A stretch of DNA of 35,499 nucleotides from RGIG4708 sp045538875 (GTDB taxonomy: Bacteria; Bacillota; Clostridia; UMGS1810), in contig JAZQEG010000025.1 of NCBI GenBank assembly GCA_045538875.1, forward strand, positions 1 through 35,499, given 5' to 3'. The number at the start of each line of letters is the position of its first letter. The stretch's first letter is position 1. The translations under genes were made by a program, and so were the position numbers. Under the pieces are notes generated by a model. It did not search any database. It worked only from the letters and a program-made list of their open reading frames with translations, and was not told where the DNA came from. Below are positions 34,491-35,499 of this stretch, piece by piece.

Positions 34491-34566
34491 TGCCTAGGTA
34501 TGCATAGTGCATATCCGCGATTAAACACACTTATAACTGTTGCCGCAGTTTGAAAGTGTGTTTTTT
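34491..34566 (+). ncRNA. Candidate small RNA of about 75 nt
   Basis: A promoter on the left and a terminator on the right delimit a noncoding transcript. A small 5' hairpin (TATGCA 34499-34504 with TGCATA 34508-34513) is followed by a terminator stem, AACACACTT (34524-34532) with AAGTGTGTT (34554-34562), with inner pairing AACTG/CAGTT and loop TTGCCG. Six T follow (34561-34566). I do not recognise the family. There is no open reading frame of note. Function is unknown. Confidence 0.5.
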
Positions 34567-34636
34567 CTTTAATTATATCTTATTTAAAAGTTAAAGTCGA
34601 CTACTATTTTGCAAAAAATGAAAAATAAAATTTTTG

Positions 34637-34665
34637 TTGTAATTTTTTTAAGACTATGATATAAT
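34637..34665 (+). promoter_or_regulatory. Promoter of the structured leader and the 130-residue gene
   Basis: The -35 TTGTAA (34637-34642), 17-bp spacer and extended -10 TGATATAAT (core 34660-34665). The start would be at about 34672, exactly where the long leader hairpin begins. Confidence 0.7.
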
Positions 34666-34671
34666 AAATCT

Positions 34672-34831
34672 GCGACTCAAGTTTAATATGCCAAACGAAA
34701 CAAAAGTATGTATTATGCCTTCTGGTAAAAATGCATACTCATCAAGCATACTTTTGAGTGTTTGGTAAACTGAGTCGCGTCAGAAAGAGTTGTGCATTTT
34801 TCGTGCGTCAACTCTAGTTGGCGCATTTTTT
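34672..34831 (+). ncRNA. Structured leader, candidate riboswitch or attenuator
   Basis: The leader starts with a long rod-like hairpin (34672-34778). GCGACTCA pairs with TGAGTCGC, GTTT with AAAC, GCCAAAC with GTTTGGT, and AAAAGTATG (34702-34710) with CATACTTTT (34747-34755). A second CATACT at 34734-34739 can compete for the same AGTATG, so the apex may be bistable. Two exclusive hairpins follow. The antiterminator is AGAGTTG (34786-34792) with CAACTCT (34809-34815). The terminator is TGCGTCAAC (34804-34812) with GTTGGCGCA (34817-34825), followed by six T. I could not match it to a known riboswitch class. The ligand is unknown. Confidence 0.65.
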
Positions 34832-34852
34832 AATTTTTAGGGGGTTTTACAT

Positions 34853-35245
34853 ATGACTTTTACTAAAATATATGTTACAGAGCTTACAGAAGACCACTTT
34901 GTATGGTTTGGTGATTATGCATCAAAGGTGTATTTTGGTGTAGACAAAGAGCCCGTTATCAACAACTTTCCCAACAGCGAATGTATATACATTTCACTAA
35001 ACAATATGGGTGTATACAACGAAAATATGTATATACATTTTGGTGACTGTATTTACAAAACCGACGAAAAAACTCTTTCCATTTCACAAATTGCAACCGA
35101 TATGTACAATGTGTATTTCTTGGAAAAGTGCATTGTAGGTATGAATAAAAAACCCAATCGCCTTGACGAAATGATAAAAATAATTCCTGCAGATAATACA
35201 ATCATATCATTGGGAGCTATGCAAAAAGAAAATGTGTTGAGATAG
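34853..35245 (+). CDS. Hypothetical protein of 130 residues downstream of a structured leader
   Basis: I do not recognise this protein. It has no signal peptide, membrane span or obvious motif; it looks like a soluble mixed alpha/beta protein with many aromatic residues (Y, F, W). Cysteines are scattered (SECIYIS, GDCIYKT, EKCIVG). The ATG follows AGGGGG (34839-34844), a strong ribosome binding site directly after the leader terminator. The gene is alone, on the opposite strand to the rRNA operon it meets head-on. Its leader suggests conditional expression. Being next to the toxin/immunity genes, it may belong to accessory DNA. Confidence 0.75.
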   Translation: MTFTKIYVTELTEDHFVWFGDYASKVYFGVDKEPVINNFPNSECIYISLNNMGVYNENMYIHFGDCIYKTDEKTLSISQIATDMYNVYFLEKCIVGMNKKPNRLDEMIKIIPADNTIISLGAMQKENVLR

Positions 35246-35299
35246 ATTTGGTGCACAAATACATATCACTAAAACGCATTAAATTTACTTTGTAACAAT

Positions 35300-35320
35300 C
35301 AAAAAGCGGCAATTGCCGCT
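35300..35320 (-). terminator. Second terminator, shared by the rRNA operon and the convergent gene
   Basis: A perfect 16-bp palindrome, AGCGGCAATTGCCGCT (35305-35320), with TTTTT following on the minus strand. It lies about 70 bp beyond the first terminator of the rRNA operon. On the plus strand it also lies after the 130-residue gene but lacks a T-run. Confidence 0.6.
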
Positions 35321-35394
35321 CTTGCCGCGTATCGCATTTGTTTTCATCTCACTCGCGGACAAAATTTTGCGCAATTTCTTATACAACAAAAAAA

Positions 35395-35423
35395 GAACTG
35401 TTGAAAATTCAACAGTTCTTTTT
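35395..35423 (-). terminator. rRNA operon terminator after 5S
   Basis: An 11-bp perfect stem, GAACTGTTGAA (35395-35405) with TTCAACAGTTC (35408-35418), extended by A/T pairs on both sides so that T residues follow on the minus strand. It lies just after the 5S 3' end. Confidence 0.88.
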
Positions 35424-35428
35424 GTTTA

Positions 35429-35499
35429 CCCCAGCGACTTCCTACTTTCCCAGGCAGCTGCCCGCCAAGTATCATCGGCACTACGGAGCTTAACTTCTG
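35429..35499 (-). rRNA. rrf: 5S ribosomal RNA, 3' part only
   Basis: The complement of this stretch reads GAAGTTAAGCTCC followed by GCCGATGATACTTGG and GGGAAAGTAGG, the conserved core and 3' half of bacterial 5S rRNA. About 70 of roughly 117 nt are present; the 5' part and the rest of the operon lie beyond the right edge. The exact 3' end (35429-35432) is estimated. Confidence 0.93.

Overview
The window suggests a low-GC Gram-positive bacterium of the class Clostridia, probably Oscillospirales/Ruminococcaceae-like. The evidence is a CtsR-McsA-McsB-ClpC operon, SepF and DivIVA division genes, a MutL of the endonuclease type, a YlbF/YmcA-family protein beside MiaB, and AT-rich spacers with vegetative promoters very close to TTGACA-17-TATAAT. 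Taxonomy is inferred from gene content only. The left edge holds the promoter and leader of an rRNA operon running leftward out of the window. The right edge holds the 3' end of a 5S rRNA gene running leftward into it. The piece therefore lies between two co-directional rRNA operons and may be a whole contig ending in rRNA repeats.

Layout. 0.3-4.3 kb (- strand): HAD phosphatase yqeG, rpsU, a HIT protein and alaS. 4.5-6.0 kb (+): a DUF1846 protein. 6.0-10.4 kb (-): the heat-shock/proteolysis operon ctsR-mcsA-mcsB-clpC, with a CtsR operator over its start site. 10.4-11.3 kb: a noncoding AT-rich spacer with a dense cluster of DnaA-box-like 9-mers. 11.3-12.1 kb (-): rsmA. 12.3-14.5 kb (+): prmA, rsmE and a small membrane protein. 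14.6-15.9 kb (+): eno, followed by a ~350-bp foldback element. 16.4-17.5 kb (-): a lone MsmK/UgpC-type sugar-ABC ATPase.

17.8-32.1 kb is one long minus-strand block of housekeeping genes with short gaps: miaB, a ylbF/ymcA-like gene, mutS, mutL, miaA, an HlyD-like adaptor, yggS, sepF, ylmH, divIVA, an RsuA-type pseudouridine synthase and tex. It joins tRNA modification, mismatch repair, division-site assembly and RNA metabolism.

32.2-35.3 kb is accessory. It holds a repeat array built on GGGGACGGTCC that has overrun the 3' end of a DUF2247 (probable immunity) gene, a short polymorphic-toxin-like gene, and a frameshifted DUF4417 gene. Next to these is a noncoding stretch that appears to encode a small RNA. 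After that comes a structured leader with mutually exclusive antiterminator and terminator hairpins ahead of a 130-residue protein of unknown function. This switch-like leader and the DnaA-box cluster are the most interesting signals in the window.
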